Assembly (NCBI GenBank): GCA_903883645.1
Contig: CAISBR010000109.1
Span: forward strand, 1 to 35,823
DNA: 35,823 nucleotides
Direction: 5' to 3'
DNA from: an uncultured Myxococcales bacterium
Lineage (GTDB): Bacteria; Myxococcota_A; UBA9042
The notes below the pieces were generated by a model that was not told the origin of the DNA, did not search any database, and saw only the letters and a program-made list of their open reading frames with translations. A program made the translations under genes and the position numbers. Below, piece by piece: positions 17,615-26,014 of this stretch (the stretch's first letter is position 1; each line of letters begins with the position of its first letter).

Positions 17615-19606
17615 CTAGGGGCAGAACTTGGCCTTGTCCGTGCAGCAGTCGCCGTTCGTGGCGCAGTAGTCGTCGCACCAGCATGTGCTGCCCTTGGCGT
17701 CGTGGCTTTCCTTGCCGCACATGTCCTGGCAGCCGACCGCGCAGGCCGCCATGTAGTCCGCACAGCAGTCGCCGTTCGTTGCGCACAGGTCGTCGCACCA
17801 GCAGGCCCCTGTGGTCGCTTCCTTGCCACAGACGCCACTGCACGTGCCCGCCGGGGCCTTGCAGTCGGTCGGACAGCTCGTCGCCGTCTCGCCGGTGGCG
17901 CAGGTGCCGTCGCCGCATTTGGGTCCAGTAGTCGAGCAATCGGCTGGGCAGGTTGCAGCGGTCTCGGGGCTCGCGCACTTGCCGTCGCCGCAGCCGACCC
18001 ACGCCGTTACCTTGACCACAATGGCGAGCACCTGGTCGCTCTGAGTATAAACCGGGATGGCCACCGTATCCCCAAGTTGCAGGGCCTTAGCCAGCACATC
18101 GCTCTTGAGCGCCACCGAGCCGACGTCTTCGTCCAGGAACAAGTCCGCGTCCATCAGGGTAATTTTCAGCTCCGTGGTCTTGTCGAGGCTCACCTTGGTC
18201 CAGTTGACGTTCGACCAGCTCGGCATGTAGTTGTCCGCTTGGGTCGCCAGCGGGAACGAGCCGCCGCCGTTGTTGAGCTCGGCCGTTCCGTAAGCATCGG
18301 GCCGGGTTTCACCGCCACCCAGCGCGCCCAGAGCCGATTGCACGGCAGCCATCTTGCTCAGCGCAGCGGTGCCAGGAGCAACAAAGGCGGTGTTGAGGCT
18401 GGCCATCGCGGCCGTCACCGCGTCGATCTTGTCCTTGCTGGGCGCGACGCAGGCGCCGGTCATGCTCAGGTCCCAGCACACGCCGCCCGACTTGGTGGGG
18501 GCCAACCATGCGCCCTGCAACGTGATATTGACCACAGCCGGTGTGCAAGTGCTGCCATCACCCTGGTAGCCAGGTAGGCACACGCAGACGCCCTTGCCTG
18601 TGGCGGGGTCCTTCTGGCACTGGGCGGTGGGGCTGCAGGACACCGTCAAACATACGTCATTTTCGGTACATACCTTGCCATCGCCGGTGAAGCCCGCCTT
18701 GCACGCGCAGGTGTAGCCGCCCGAGGTATTGCTGCAAGTGGCGTTGGGTGAACACTGCGCCGATGCGGTGGCACATTCGTCGATATCTTTGCAATCACTG
18801 GCTGATTTCGTGTAGCCAGCTGGGCAAATGCACGAGTAGCTGCCAATCAGGTTCTCGCACGCCTGCTTGGCGCCACACTTGGCCTTGCCGGTGGCGCACT
18901 CGTCGATGTCTTGACACACGGTGGTGCCGCTGAAACCGCTGTCGCAAACGCACTCAAAGCTGCCGGGCGTGTTGTTGCACGCGGCGTGCTGGGTACACGG
19001 CGCAGGCACAGCTTTGCATTCGTCGTCGTCGAAGCACTTGATCCCATTGCCATTAAAGCCCTTGATGCACGCGCAGGTCGGCTCGGCACCGGGCTGATTG
19101 GTACAGAGTGCATTTGCGTCGCAGCCGCCATTCTTGCTCAAGCACTCGTTGGTATCGACACAGCTTTTGCCGTCGCCGGTCCAGAACTGTTTGCACTTGC
19201 ACTCGGCCGCGCCGCTGGTGCCGACGATGCAGTTGGCGTTGGCGTCGCACTTGACCTTTGCGCAAGCGTCAGGCGAGGCAAGCTCCTTGCAGACGCCTGT
19301 AACGCAAGCCCAATTGTCGTTGCAGAAGCCGCACTGGCCGCCACAGCCATCTGGACCGCACTTGGCGCCGCTGGCCGCGCAGTTGGGGATGCAGGCAATG
19401 TCCGGTTGGGCAATGTCCGGTTGGCTGGTCGAGCCAGTGTCGCTGCCTGTGCTACTGTCTTTTCCAAAACTTGCAGCCGAGTCGGCGCCCGAGCCATCTA
19501 CGGTAACACTCGGCAAAGATGCGCTTGAGCCGCCGCTTGAACTGGAGCCGCAGGCCACACATAGCGCGGCACCAATTGCTGCGACGATCAGTAACTTAGG
19601 ATACAT
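17615..19606 (-). CDS. lipoprotein with EGF-like and somatomedin-B-like modules
   Basis: 663 aa. The ATG at 19606 has AGGGAG upstream and gives a signal peptide ending CVAC (Cys19). A Ser/Gly/Asp linker leads to a Cys block (CGPDGCGGQCGFC), then six EGF-like repeats at about 110-356. Several carry the calcium-binding start DIDEC and the ending CxCxxGFxGDGxxC. Residues about 360-536 form a beta-rich domain (ELKITLMDADLFLDEDVGS) that looks like a C2 sandwich. Two CGDGxCxxxETxxxCPxDC repeats follow. The protein ends with two somatomedin-B-like modules (CWCDDxCxxxxDCCxDxxxxC). This is a strongly eukaryote-like extracellular architecture, anchored by lipid and probably calcium-dependent; adhesion is a guess. 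The stop lies just next to REP copy e. Confidence 0.85.
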   Translation of the reverse strand: MYPKLLIVAAIGAALCVACGSSSSGGSSASLPSVTVDGSGADSAASFGKDSSTGSDTGSTSQPDIAQPDIACIPNCAASGAKCGPDGCGGQCGFCNDNWACVTGVCKELASPDACAKVKCDANANCIVGTSGAAECKCKQFWTGDGKSCVDTNECLSKNGGCDANALCTNQPGAEPTCACIKGFNGNGIKCFDDDECKAVPAPCTQHAACNNTPGSFECVCDSGFSGTTVCQDIDECATGKAKCGAKQACENLIGSYSCICPAGYTKSASDCKDIDECATASAQCSPNATCSNTSGGYTCACKAGFTGDGKVCTENDVCLTVSCSPTAQCQKDPATGKGVCVCLPGYQGDGSTCTPAVVNITLQGAWLAPTKSGGVCWDLSMTGACVAPSKDKIDAVTAAMASLNTAFVAPGTAALSKMAAVQSALGALGGGETRPDAYGTAELNNGGGSFPLATQADNYMPSWSNVNWTKVSLDKTTELKITLMDADLFLDEDVGSVALKSDVLAKALQLGDTVAIPVYTQSDQVLAIVVKVTAWVGCGDGKCASPETAATCPADCSTTGPKCGDGTCATGETATSCPTDCKAPAGTCSGVCGKEATTGACWCDDLCATNGDCCADYMAACAVGCQDMCGKESHDAKGSTCWCDDYCATNGDCCTDKAKFCP

Positions 19607-19752
19607 ACTCTCTCCCTTGGGGGCGCGAGGTTCGATGGCTGGGGACCGCCGGCCGGCGCGGATCGTAGCAGGAAACGCGGGCGATGTTCTAGCCACCCGT
19701 CTTCCGCTCGCTGTGGGGTCCGAGACCCTGGGGCCTCCACACAACTACCCGA

Positions 19753-19786
19753 ATTATTTCAATGGGTAGAATAAGGCTGCGTCGTT
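19753..19786 (+). repeat. REP-like element, copy f
   Basis: ATTTCAATGG, GTAGAA at 19766, AAGGCTGC. Here the hairpin is re-formed by GTAGAA pairing with TTCTAC at 19785-19790. It lies 3' of the methyltransferase gene and 5' of the EGF lipoprotein gene. Single copy. Confidence 0.82.
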
Positions 19787-19799
19787 CTACACCCCGGCT

Positions 19800-20816
19800 C
19801 TACACCCGCAGCAGGGCCACCTTCAGCGGGAATTTGCCGTCGCGGCTCGGAAAGTCAGCCTCCGGCTCAAGCCACTCGATGTTTTGAATGGGCCGGCCCG
19901 CCTTGCGGGCGCAGCGCTCGAGCTGGTCACCCCACACCTCGCGCTCGACCTCGGCGACGTTGTTTGTACAGAGCACTAGCCCGCCCTCGGCAGTGGCGAG
20001 CACGGCGGGTTTAAAGATCGCAGCGTAATCATTGACCAAGTCAACCACGCCAAACGGACTCTTTGCGAGCCGCGGCGGGTCGAGCACCACCAGGTCAAAG
20101 GCCCGCGGCGCCAGAGCTGGGAAATTCGGCAGCCGCTTGCCCCGCACAACCGACGCCTGCCCGAGCCCAGAGTATTGGCGCAGCGCCGCAAACGCATCAC
20201 ACTGCACAAACGAAATACCTTGCACGATGCCGTTTAGCCGGGCGTTGTCTTGCCCGACCCGCAGGCTCGACGCCGCAAAGTCCACATTTACCACCTCGGC
20301 TGCACCCGCCACCGCTACCGCCACGCCAATGCCGCACGTGTAGGCAAAGGTATTGAGCACCGTCCTACCGTGTGCCTCGCGGAGCACGCGACGCCGCCCG
20401 GCCCGCAAGTCCAAGAAAAGCCACGGGTCTTGCCCACCATGACGCGCGGCGAAGCGATACTTGACGCCAATTTCCTCAAATTCAATCTGCAGCTCGGCGC
20501 GCCGCTGCTCCTGGCCCAGCAGCGCATTGGCCACGCGCGAAAAAGGCTGACTGCGGTCGTTGTAGACCATGTTCAGGCCCGGTAGCGCGGTGGCATAGAA
20601 GGTCTGAAGCTCTTGAAGCTCCTCGGCCAGTAGCGGCTTGTGGAACGTTTGTACCAAAAGCGTGTCGCCATAGCGGTCGACGACCAGGCCAGGCGCCCCT
20701 TCGGCTCCACCATGCAAGATACGATAAGCAGTAGTTTTTTCGGCGTGCAGACTGACGATGAGCGCCGTCCGCGCCGCCAGCGCTGCAGAGAGAATATCGG
20801 TCAGGGTCTGAGCCAC
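19800..20816 (-). CDS. class I SAM-dependent RNA methyltransferase, RlmI-like
   Basis: 338 aa from a GTG at 20816, chosen because GGGAGG lies about 5 bases upstream. The longer frame to 21089 adds non-conserved sequence across the divergent promoter region. Residues 42-55 read PGLVVDRYGDTLLV, typical of the RlmI/RlmK N-terminal part. The SAM site follows (NTFAYTCGIG at 155-164, then VNVDFA). DLVVLDPPRLAKS near residue 250 carries the DPPR form of motif IV. Family members methylate 23S rRNA, usually a cytosine C5, in the cytoplasm. The exact site cannot be told here, and this protein is shorter than E. coli RlmI, apparently lacking a full PUA domain. It is divergent from fadH. Confidence 0.8.
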   Translation of the reverse strand: MAQTLTDILSAALAARTALIVSLHAEKTTAYRILHGGAEGAPGLVVDRYGDTLLVQTFHKPLLAEELQELQTFYATALPGLNMVYNDRSQPFSRVANALLGQEQRRAELQIEFEEIGVKYRFAARHGGQDPWLFLDLRAGRRRVLREAHGRTVLNTFAYTCGIGVAVAVAGAAEVVNVDFAASSLRVGQDNARLNGIVQGISFVQCDAFAALRQYSGLGQASVVRGKRLPNFPALAPRAFDLVVLDPPRLAKSPFGVVDLVNDYAAIFKPAVLATAEGGLVLCTNNVAEVEREVWGDQLERCARKAGRPIQNIEWLEPEADFPSRDGKFPLKVALLRV

Positions 20817-21002
20817 AGCGCCTCCCAGGTGCGGAGGTCGACTGGAGGCGCACTGCCCCGGCAAACGCACGCAAGGCGGCGAGTTTGGCCGATTCCGGCT
20901 GAAAAGTCGAACCATTTCGACCTGGGCCGCCCAACATCGTGCACCGCGCCGACCCATCGTATACACTTGCGCGCGCGCGACCGAGACGCGCCGAGTCGTA
21001 AA

Positions 21003-23027
21003 ATGACCCAGCCTTATCCGCACCTGCTGCAACCGATCGACCTTGGCCCCATCCGCCTGCGCAACCGGGTGATGATGGGCTCGATGCACACCGGCCTTGA
21101 GGACCGCTTTTGGAATTACCCTAAGCTGGCCGCATACTTCGCCGAGCGAGCGGCGGGCGGCGTAGGTCTGATTGTCACGGGCGGCATCTCGGTCAACCGG
21201 CGAGGCTGGCTACTGCCCGGCGGCGGCACCATGAACGCCATGGGCGACGTCGTGAACCATCGCCAAGTGACGCAAGCCGTCCACGCCAACGGCGGCCATA
21301 TCTTCCTGCAGCTCATCCACGCCGGGCGCTACTCGTACCATCCGTTCAGCGAGGCTCCGTCGCGAATCAAAGCAAAAATCAACCCCTTTACCCCCAAAGC
21401 GATGAGCAATCGGCGCGTCTGGCAGGTCATCGGCCACTTTGCCCGCGCAGCCAAGCTCGCCAAACAGGCCGGATACGACGGCGTAGAAGTAATGGGAAGT
21501 GAAGGCTATTTGCTGTGCCAGTTCCTCTGCCGCCGTACCAACCAGCGCAGCGACGAGTTCGGCGGCGACATCCACGGCCGGGGCAGAATGCTGCTCGAAG
21601 TGGTCAAGGCCATTCGCAAATCGCTCGGACCTGACTTTCCGATCATGGTGCGTCTGTCGCTGCTCGACCTCGTCGAAGATGGCAATACGCAAGATGAAAT
21701 CATCACTACCGCCCTGGCGCTGCAAGAGGCTGGCATCACGGTGCTGAACACGGGCATCGGCTGGCACGAGGCGCAGGTGCCCACGATCGTGACCTCGGTG
21801 CCGCGCGCGGCGTTCCGCAAGGCCACAGGCGTGATTAAGAATCAACTGCGGATTCCGGTGGTTGCCTCGAACCGCATCAACACACCCGAGGTGGCTGAAG
21901 ACATTTTGGCGAGCGGTGATGCCGACATGGTGTCGATGGCGCGTCCGCTGCTGGCCGACCCCGAGTTTGTCAACAAGGCTGCCGCTGGGCAGGCCGACCG
22001 CATCAACACATGTATTGCCTGCAATCAAGCGTGCTTAGACCACACGTTCGCCAATCGGCGGGCCTCGTGTCTGGTCAATCCGCGCGCGTGCCACGAGACC
22101 GAGTTGGTGTATGCGCGGACGCAGATTCCCAAGAAGATCGCGGTGATCGGTGGCGGGATGGCCGGCATGGCGGCGGCGACGGTGGCGGCCCAGCGCGGTC
22201 ACGACGTCACCCTGTTTGAGGCCGGCAACGTCGTCGGTGGCCAGTTCGACATGGCAGCGCGCGTGCCGGGAAAAGAGGAATTTCGCGAGACAATTCGCTA
22301 CTTTACTACCCAATTGGCCGTCACAGGCGTCAAAGTCAAGCTCAACCATCGCGTGCAAAAGGGCGAGCTCGATAGCCAATTCGACGCGATCGTGGTGGCC
22401 ACGGGCGTTGCGCCGCGTATGCCAAGCATTCCGGGCATCGATCACGCTAAAGTATTAAGTTATCCTGATGTTTTGCGCGCCGGCAAGCCTGTGGGCGGCA
22501 AAGTGGCGGTTATCGGCGCCGGCGGTATTGGCATTGATATCTGTGAGTTTCTGCTGGCCGAGCACTCGCCGCAGCCCCTTGAAGACTGGACCGCGCAGTG
22601 GGGCATTGACCTGCAGTCGCACACGGCCGGCGGGCTAGTGCCCAAGACCAAGCTGGAGCCCAAGCGGCAAGTATGGCTGCTGCAACGCAAAATCGGCAAG
22701 ATGGGCAACGGACCGGGCAAGACGACCGGCTGGGTGCACCGCGCCACACTACAGCAGCACGGCGTAACGATGCTGAGTGGAGTTGAGTACTTGCGCATCG
22801 ACGATGCCGGGCTGCACATTCGCGAAGGTGGCAAAGAACAGCTGCTGGCGGTGGACCACGTGGTGGTATGTGCGGGTCAAGAGTGTGTGCGCGATACGGT
22901 CGAGTTGGGGCCCAATGGCAGGCCTATAGACTCAAAATTCCACGTGATTGGTGGCGCCGACCTAGCCTCTGAGCTCGATGCCAAGCGCGCGATTCGCCAG
23001 GGCGCAGAGTTGGCGGCCCGGCTGTGA
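21003..23027 (+). CDS. fadH: 2,4-dienoyl-CoA reductase (NADPH), FadH type
   Basis: 674 aa, matching the usual length (E. coli FadH about 672). The enzyme reduces 2,4-dienoyl-CoA during beta-oxidation of unsaturated fatty acids, in the cytoplasm. The N-terminal half is an old-yellow-enzyme TIM barrel with FMN (QPIDLGPIRLRNRVMMGSMHTG; EVMGSEGYLLCQF; RTNQRSDEFGGD). Cys337, Cys340, Cys344 and Cys356 (CIACNQACLDH...SC) bind the 4Fe-4S cluster. IAVIGGGMAGM at about 379 binds FAD and VAVIGAGGIGIDICEF binds NADPH. The ATG at 21003 fits the family start; the ribosome site is weak. The stop codon overlaps the GTG start of the next gene by 4 bp, so the two are probably translated together. Confidence 0.93.
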   Translation: MTQPYPHLLQPIDLGPIRLRNRVMMGSMHTGLEDRFWNYPKLAAYFAERAAGGVGLIVTGGISVNRRGWLLPGGGTMNAMGDVVNHRQVTQAVHANGGHIFLQLIHAGRYSYHPFSEAPSRIKAKINPFTPKAMSNRRVWQVIGHFARAAKLAKQAGYDGVEVMGSEGYLLCQFLCRRTNQRSDEFGGDIHGRGRMLLEVVKAIRKSLGPDFPIMVRLSLLDLVEDGNTQDEIITTALALQEAGITVLNTGIGWHEAQVPTIVTSVPRAAFRKATGVIKNQLRIPVVASNRINTPEVAEDILASGDADMVSMARPLLADPEFVNKAAAGQADRINTCIACNQACLDHTFANRRASCLVNPRACHETELVYARTQIPKKIAVIGGGMAGMAAATVAAQRGHDVTLFEAGNVVGGQFDMAARVPGKEEFRETIRYFTTQLAVTGVKVKLNHRVQKGELDSQFDAIVVATGVAPRMPSIPGIDHAKVLSYPDVLRAGKPVGGKVAVIGAGGIGIDICEFLLAEHSPQPLEDWTAQWGIDLQSHTAGGLVPKTKLEPKRQVWLLQRKIGKMGNGPGKTTGWVHRATLQQHGVTMLSGVEYLRIDDAGLHIREGGKEQLLAVDHVVVCAGQECVRDTVELGPNGRPIDSKFHVIGGADLASELDAKRAIRQGAELAARL

Positions 23028-23950
23028 GTAAGACTACGCAACAGCCTATCGTTATTGCCATTTCTGGGGCGTCGGGTCTAATCGGCAGCGCCTTGGCGGC
23101 AGACCTGCTGGGCGACGGCCACCGCGTGCTGCGAATGGTGCGGCGTCCTCCACAGAATCGCGACGAAATTCAGTGGAATCCGCAAACAAAGCAACTGGAT
23201 CCGGCGGCGCTAAGTGGAGTCGCAGCGGTTGTACACTTGGCTGGCGCCGGCGTGGGCGATCGGCGGTGGACAGCAGAATACAAGCGCGAAATCATGGACT
23301 CGCGCGTCCTTGGCACCCAGACCGTGGCGGCGGCGATGGCGCAGAGCCCGGATGGTCCGCGGGTGCTGGTCTCGGGCTCGGCGATTGGCATCTATGGTGA
23401 TGCGGGCGACGCGGAGCTCAACGAGCAAGCTCCTGTAGGCAAAGGCTTTTTGGCTGACGTAGTGCAACAGTGGGAGGGCGCCACACAAGCGGCGGCGGCG
23501 GCAGGAGTTCGGGTTGCGCTGGCCCGCACAGGCCTAGTCGCTGCGCCGAATGCGGGGGCATTTGCTAAGCTTCTTCCGACGTTGCGTATGGGTATCGGCG
23601 GACCGCTCGGCAACGGCAAACAGTACTGGTCGGCGATTTCGCTCCGCGATGAGGTGCGGGCGCTGCGGTTTCTGATCGAACAGCCACTGCATGGCCCCGT
23701 GAATCTGGCGGCGCCGGCGCAGGCCACAAATGCTGAATATACTCATGCACTTGCATCCGCATTGCACCGACCCGCGCTGTTCCCCGTGCCGCGCCTGGCG
23801 TTACAGCTGGCAGTCGGACAGTTCGCTGGCGAAATCCTGGCCTCGCAGCGCGTAGTGCCGCGGGTGCTTCTCGGCGCCGGCTTCGAATTCCGCGATGCCA
23901 CCGTAGCCGCCATCGTCGCAGAAGTGATGCACCCTTCTTCTACTTCTTGA
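23024..23950 (+). CDS. TIGR01777-type NAD(P)-dependent SDR epimerase
   Basis: 308 aa extended short-chain dehydrogenase. The glycine motif for NAD(P) is ISGASGLIGSALA near residue 13. AVVHLAGAGVGDRRW, the insertion KREIMDSRVLGT and SGSAIGIYGD follow, all typical of the TIGR01777 (YfcH-like) family, whose substrate is not known. The catalytic YxxxK of normal SDRs is replaced by the YG region as in that family. It starts with GTG overlapping the fadH stop. The last six residues, HPSSTS, and the TGA stop are read from REP copy g in reverse, so the native C-terminus has been replaced or extended by the repeat. Confidence 0.85.
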   Translation: MSKTTQQPIVIAISGASGLIGSALAADLLGDGHRVLRMVRRPPQNRDEIQWNPQTKQLDPAALSGVAAVVHLAGAGVGDRRWTAEYKREIMDSRVLGTQTVAAAMAQSPDGPRVLVSGSAIGIYGDAGDAELNEQAPVGKGFLADVVQQWEGATQAAAAAGVRVALARTGLVAAPNAGAFAKLLPTLRMGIGGPLGNGKQYWSAISLRDEVRALRFLIEQPLHGPVNLAAPAQATNAEYTHALASALHRPALFPVPRLALQLAVGQFAGEILASQRVVPRVLLGAGFEFRDATVAAIVAEVMHPSSTS

Positions 23951-23955
23951 TATTG
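23921..23955 (-). repeat. REP-like element, copy g
   Basis: Minus-oriented copy: ATATCAAG, GTAGAA (plus-strand TTCTAC at 23938-23943), GAAGGGTGCATCACTTC, with GTG/CAC and GAA/TTC arms. It overlaps the last codons of the SDR gene. Direct pair with copy h, 133 bp apart; both share the ending TCACTTC. Confidence 0.88.
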
Positions 23956-24053
23956 CTAGATAACATTAACTGACCAGCCAGTCAGGATCGCAGGCAGGCG
24001 GCATCGCCGCGCGACAAGCCCCGGCCGACTCTGCGTAGACGGAAGGAACGTCG

Positions 24054-24088
24054 GAAGTGAGGCACCCTTCTTCTACTCATTGAAATCA
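24054..24088 (-). repeat. REP-like element, copy h
   Basis: Minus-oriented copy: GATTTCAATGA, GTAGAA (TTCTAC at 24071-24076), GAAGGGTGCCTCACTTC. It contains the TAG stop of the HExxH gene, whose C-terminus DFNE is read from the TTTCA box. CCGGGGCT lies 52 bases from its GTAG, the same offset as in the d/e pair. Confidence 0.88.
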
Positions 24089-25281
24089 TTTGGACTATCT
24101 GGATCAGCACCGACGCGGTTGGCAAAGCGCCCCTCGACCCGCGCCATGTCGGCGAGCAGCGCCCTCCCGAGTTCAGTGGGCCGAGCGTGCCGGCGCAGCA
24201 CTGCCCAGCCGTCGCGGTTGCGCGCCAGAATTTGGTCAAAGCGCTTGCCAAAATCGTGTTTCTTAGCGGCCACATGCGCCCCGCCGGCCATCCGCTCGTA
24301 GAGCACCGCCACCGGCTGAAACGCGTGCACCGCCAGCAGCACCCCGCGCAGGGGGCGCGCATCGGGTCGCAGCGGACTGGGGTAGCGCGCCTCGTCGCCG
24401 TGCAGCAGCGGGTCAGCGTCTAGCAGCAAATTCAGCTTGTTGTGCTGAAACTCGTGGATGATCGCCTCGGCCAGCGTCATCGGGTCGGGATGCAGCGTCA
24501 GGTACACCGACCCCGGCGCCTGCAGGTAACTCGCCGACTGGTGGGTCTCGCCATCGACTCCGGCGGGCAGCAGCTGACCCAGGAGCACGCGCATTTCGTC
24601 CGCAACTTCGGGCAGATAAGTGTCTATGATGTCCAACGCCTCGCGCATTCCCGCCATCCACTGCGGCAGCGGCGCACCGCCCAGCCCCACCACGTTGCCG
24701 CGGCGCGACGGGTGCTCGGCAAAGACCGGCAGCGGATTCACATCGGCCAGTGCCAGCCGCAGCTGCGGATACGCGGGGTGGATCGGGTAAAAAGCCTCGT
24801 TCGCACCCAGAGTTGGCACCTGTCCATTCGCCAGAATTAGCGGCCCCGCCTGCTCGGCCCATGCCAACCCAAGCAGCAGCGACGCCCCCGGCGGCAGCCG
24901 CCCGGTCCAGGCCAGCGGCCGTGTCAACCAGCCCTGGGCCGCCGCCTCAATCCCCAGCAGCAAACAGGCCGAATATGCAGCATAGACGCGGACTTGCAGA
25001 GGCAGCCACGGGTCCAAGGTGGCGGTCTTGACCAGCATCGCCGCCGTGGGCCGCAGCAGCCACGCATACAGGTTCGCGGGCGACGTTTTCGTCTGCAACA
25101 CAGCTAGTTCGCGCACTTCGCGCCAGGTAGGCCCATCAGGCTGGTCAGGCAGTTCCAGCGCCAAGAACGCCCGCCACGTCCGCAGCAACCAGGCCTTGGC
25201 CAGCCGACGCACCGTCTCGGCACCCACCGCCGCGGGCAGCGCCAGGTCTTGGGGGTATCTGCTCTGCACTTTATCATCCAA
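24073..25281 (-). CDS. HExxH protein resembling aKG-HExxH peptide beta-hydroxylases
   Basis: 402 aa if translation starts at the TTG at 25281; a GTG at 25269 with GGA upstream is an alternative. A central HEFQH (His276, Glu277, His280) is followed by NKLNLLLDADPL, then PSPLRPDARPLRGVLLAVHAFQPV with a candidate third ligand, His319. That order, HExQHxKLxxLLD followed by a WRPDPRPLxGLL-like stretch and a His, matches the 'HEXXH motif domain' family (TIGR04267). Members in RiPP clusters are iron/2-oxoglutarate peptide beta-hydroxylases. The match is by eye. No radical SAM maturase, precursor peptide or transporter is nearby, so the substrate is open. It has no signal peptide, so it is cytoplasmic. 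The stop and the last residues DFNE lie in REP copy h. A zinc-peptidase reading of HExxH is less likely given the surrounding residues. Confidence 0.65.
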   Translation of the reverse strand: MDDKVQSRYPQDLALPAAVGAETVRRLAKAWLLRTWRAFLALELPDQPDGPTWREVRELAVLQTKTSPANLYAWLLRPTAAMLVKTATLDPWLPLQVRVYAAYSACLLLGIEAAAQGWLTRPLAWTGRLPPGASLLLGLAWAEQAGPLILANGQVPTLGANEAFYPIHPAYPQLRLALADVNPLPVFAEHPSRRGNVVGLGGAPLPQWMAGMREALDIIDTYLPEVADEMRVLLGQLLPAGVDGETHQSASYLQAPGSVYLTLHPDPMTLAEAIIHEFQHNKLNLLLDADPLLHGDEARYPSPLRPDARPLRGVLLAVHAFQPVAVLYERMAGGAHVAAKKHDFGKRFDQILARNRDGWAVLRRHARPTELGRALLADMARVEGRFANRVGADPDSPNDFNE

Positions 25282-25414
25282 AACAAGCGGTTAAGAGTCG
25301 ATTGCGTGCTGTGCGTTCCACAAACTGGCACCGTGGTGCTGGCGCCACCGCACCCGCCGCGGTACATCGCGCATCCTAGCTTGGCTGCCCGCCACGTGCA
25401 GCACAGGACGAAGC

Positions 25415-26008
25415 ATGATACTCAAATCCATTCGCATTTTTGCTCTGCTCGCCACGATCGCCGCCAGCTCGGTCGCTTGTGGGTGGAAGGAGGTTCACGT
25501 GAAAGCCGACACCGTCGCCAGCACCGGCCCAATTATCGACCACCAAGTCAAGGACTTGCACGGCGCCCCCGTCTCGCTCAGCCAGTACCGCGGCAAGGCT
25601 ATGCTCATCGTAAACACCGCGAGCGAGTGCGGATTTACCCCACAATACAAAGGCTTGCAGGCCCTACACGAGCGCTACGCCGCCAAGGGCCTGGCCGTCC
25701 TCGGCTTCCCCTGCAACGACTTTGGCGGCCAAGAACCGGGCTCGTCCGAGCAGATCCAGACCTTCTGCGCGACCAAATACTCCGTACAGTTCCCGCTGTT
25801 CGAGAAGGTGCGCGCCAAGGGCGACAAGTCGCCGCTCTTCAAGACGCTGACCGAAGACCTTGAGCCGGCCCTAAAGGGTGAGATCAAGTGGAATTTCACC
25901 AAGTTCTTGGTCAATCCGACTGGACAAGTGGTGGCGCGCTTTGAGCCGGCCGTCGATCCGCTGGACCCGCAGGTCATCGCGCAGATCGAAGCGAATCTGC
26001 CTAAGTAA
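25415..26008 (+). CDS. glutathione-peroxidase-family lipoprotein (Cys type)
   Basis: 197 aa thiol peroxidase that would reduce hydroperoxides. Residues 1-22 form a lipoprotein signal peptide ending SVAC (Cys22). The GPx fold follows: KAMLIVNTASECGFTPQY with peroxidatic Cys72, then FPCNDFGGQEP (Gln106) and KWNFTKFLV (Trp159, Asn160), the remaining members of the catalytic set. It uses Cys rather than selenocysteine, as most bacterial members do, so thioredoxin-like donors are more likely than glutathione. The lipid anchor places it in the envelope, while most family members are cytosolic. AGGA precedes the ATG. It converges on the next gene with only 6 bp between stops and no REP copy. Confidence 0.92.
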   Translation: MILKSIRIFALLATIAASSVACGWKEVHVKADTVASTGPIIDHQVKDLHGAPVSLSQYRGKAMLIVNTASECGFTPQYKGLQALHERYAAKGLAVLGFPCNDFGGQEPGSSEQIQTFCATKYSVQFPLFEKVRAKGDKSPLFKTLTEDLEPALKGEIKWNFTKFLVNPTGQVVARFEPAVDPLDPQVIAQIEANLPK

Positions 26009-26014
26009 CAAGCA

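Noticed and set aside
23951..25414. RiPP precursor peptide beside the HExxH gene
   Set aside because: No short frame with a ribosome site or a plausible core was seen in the gaps at 23951-24072 or 25282-25414.
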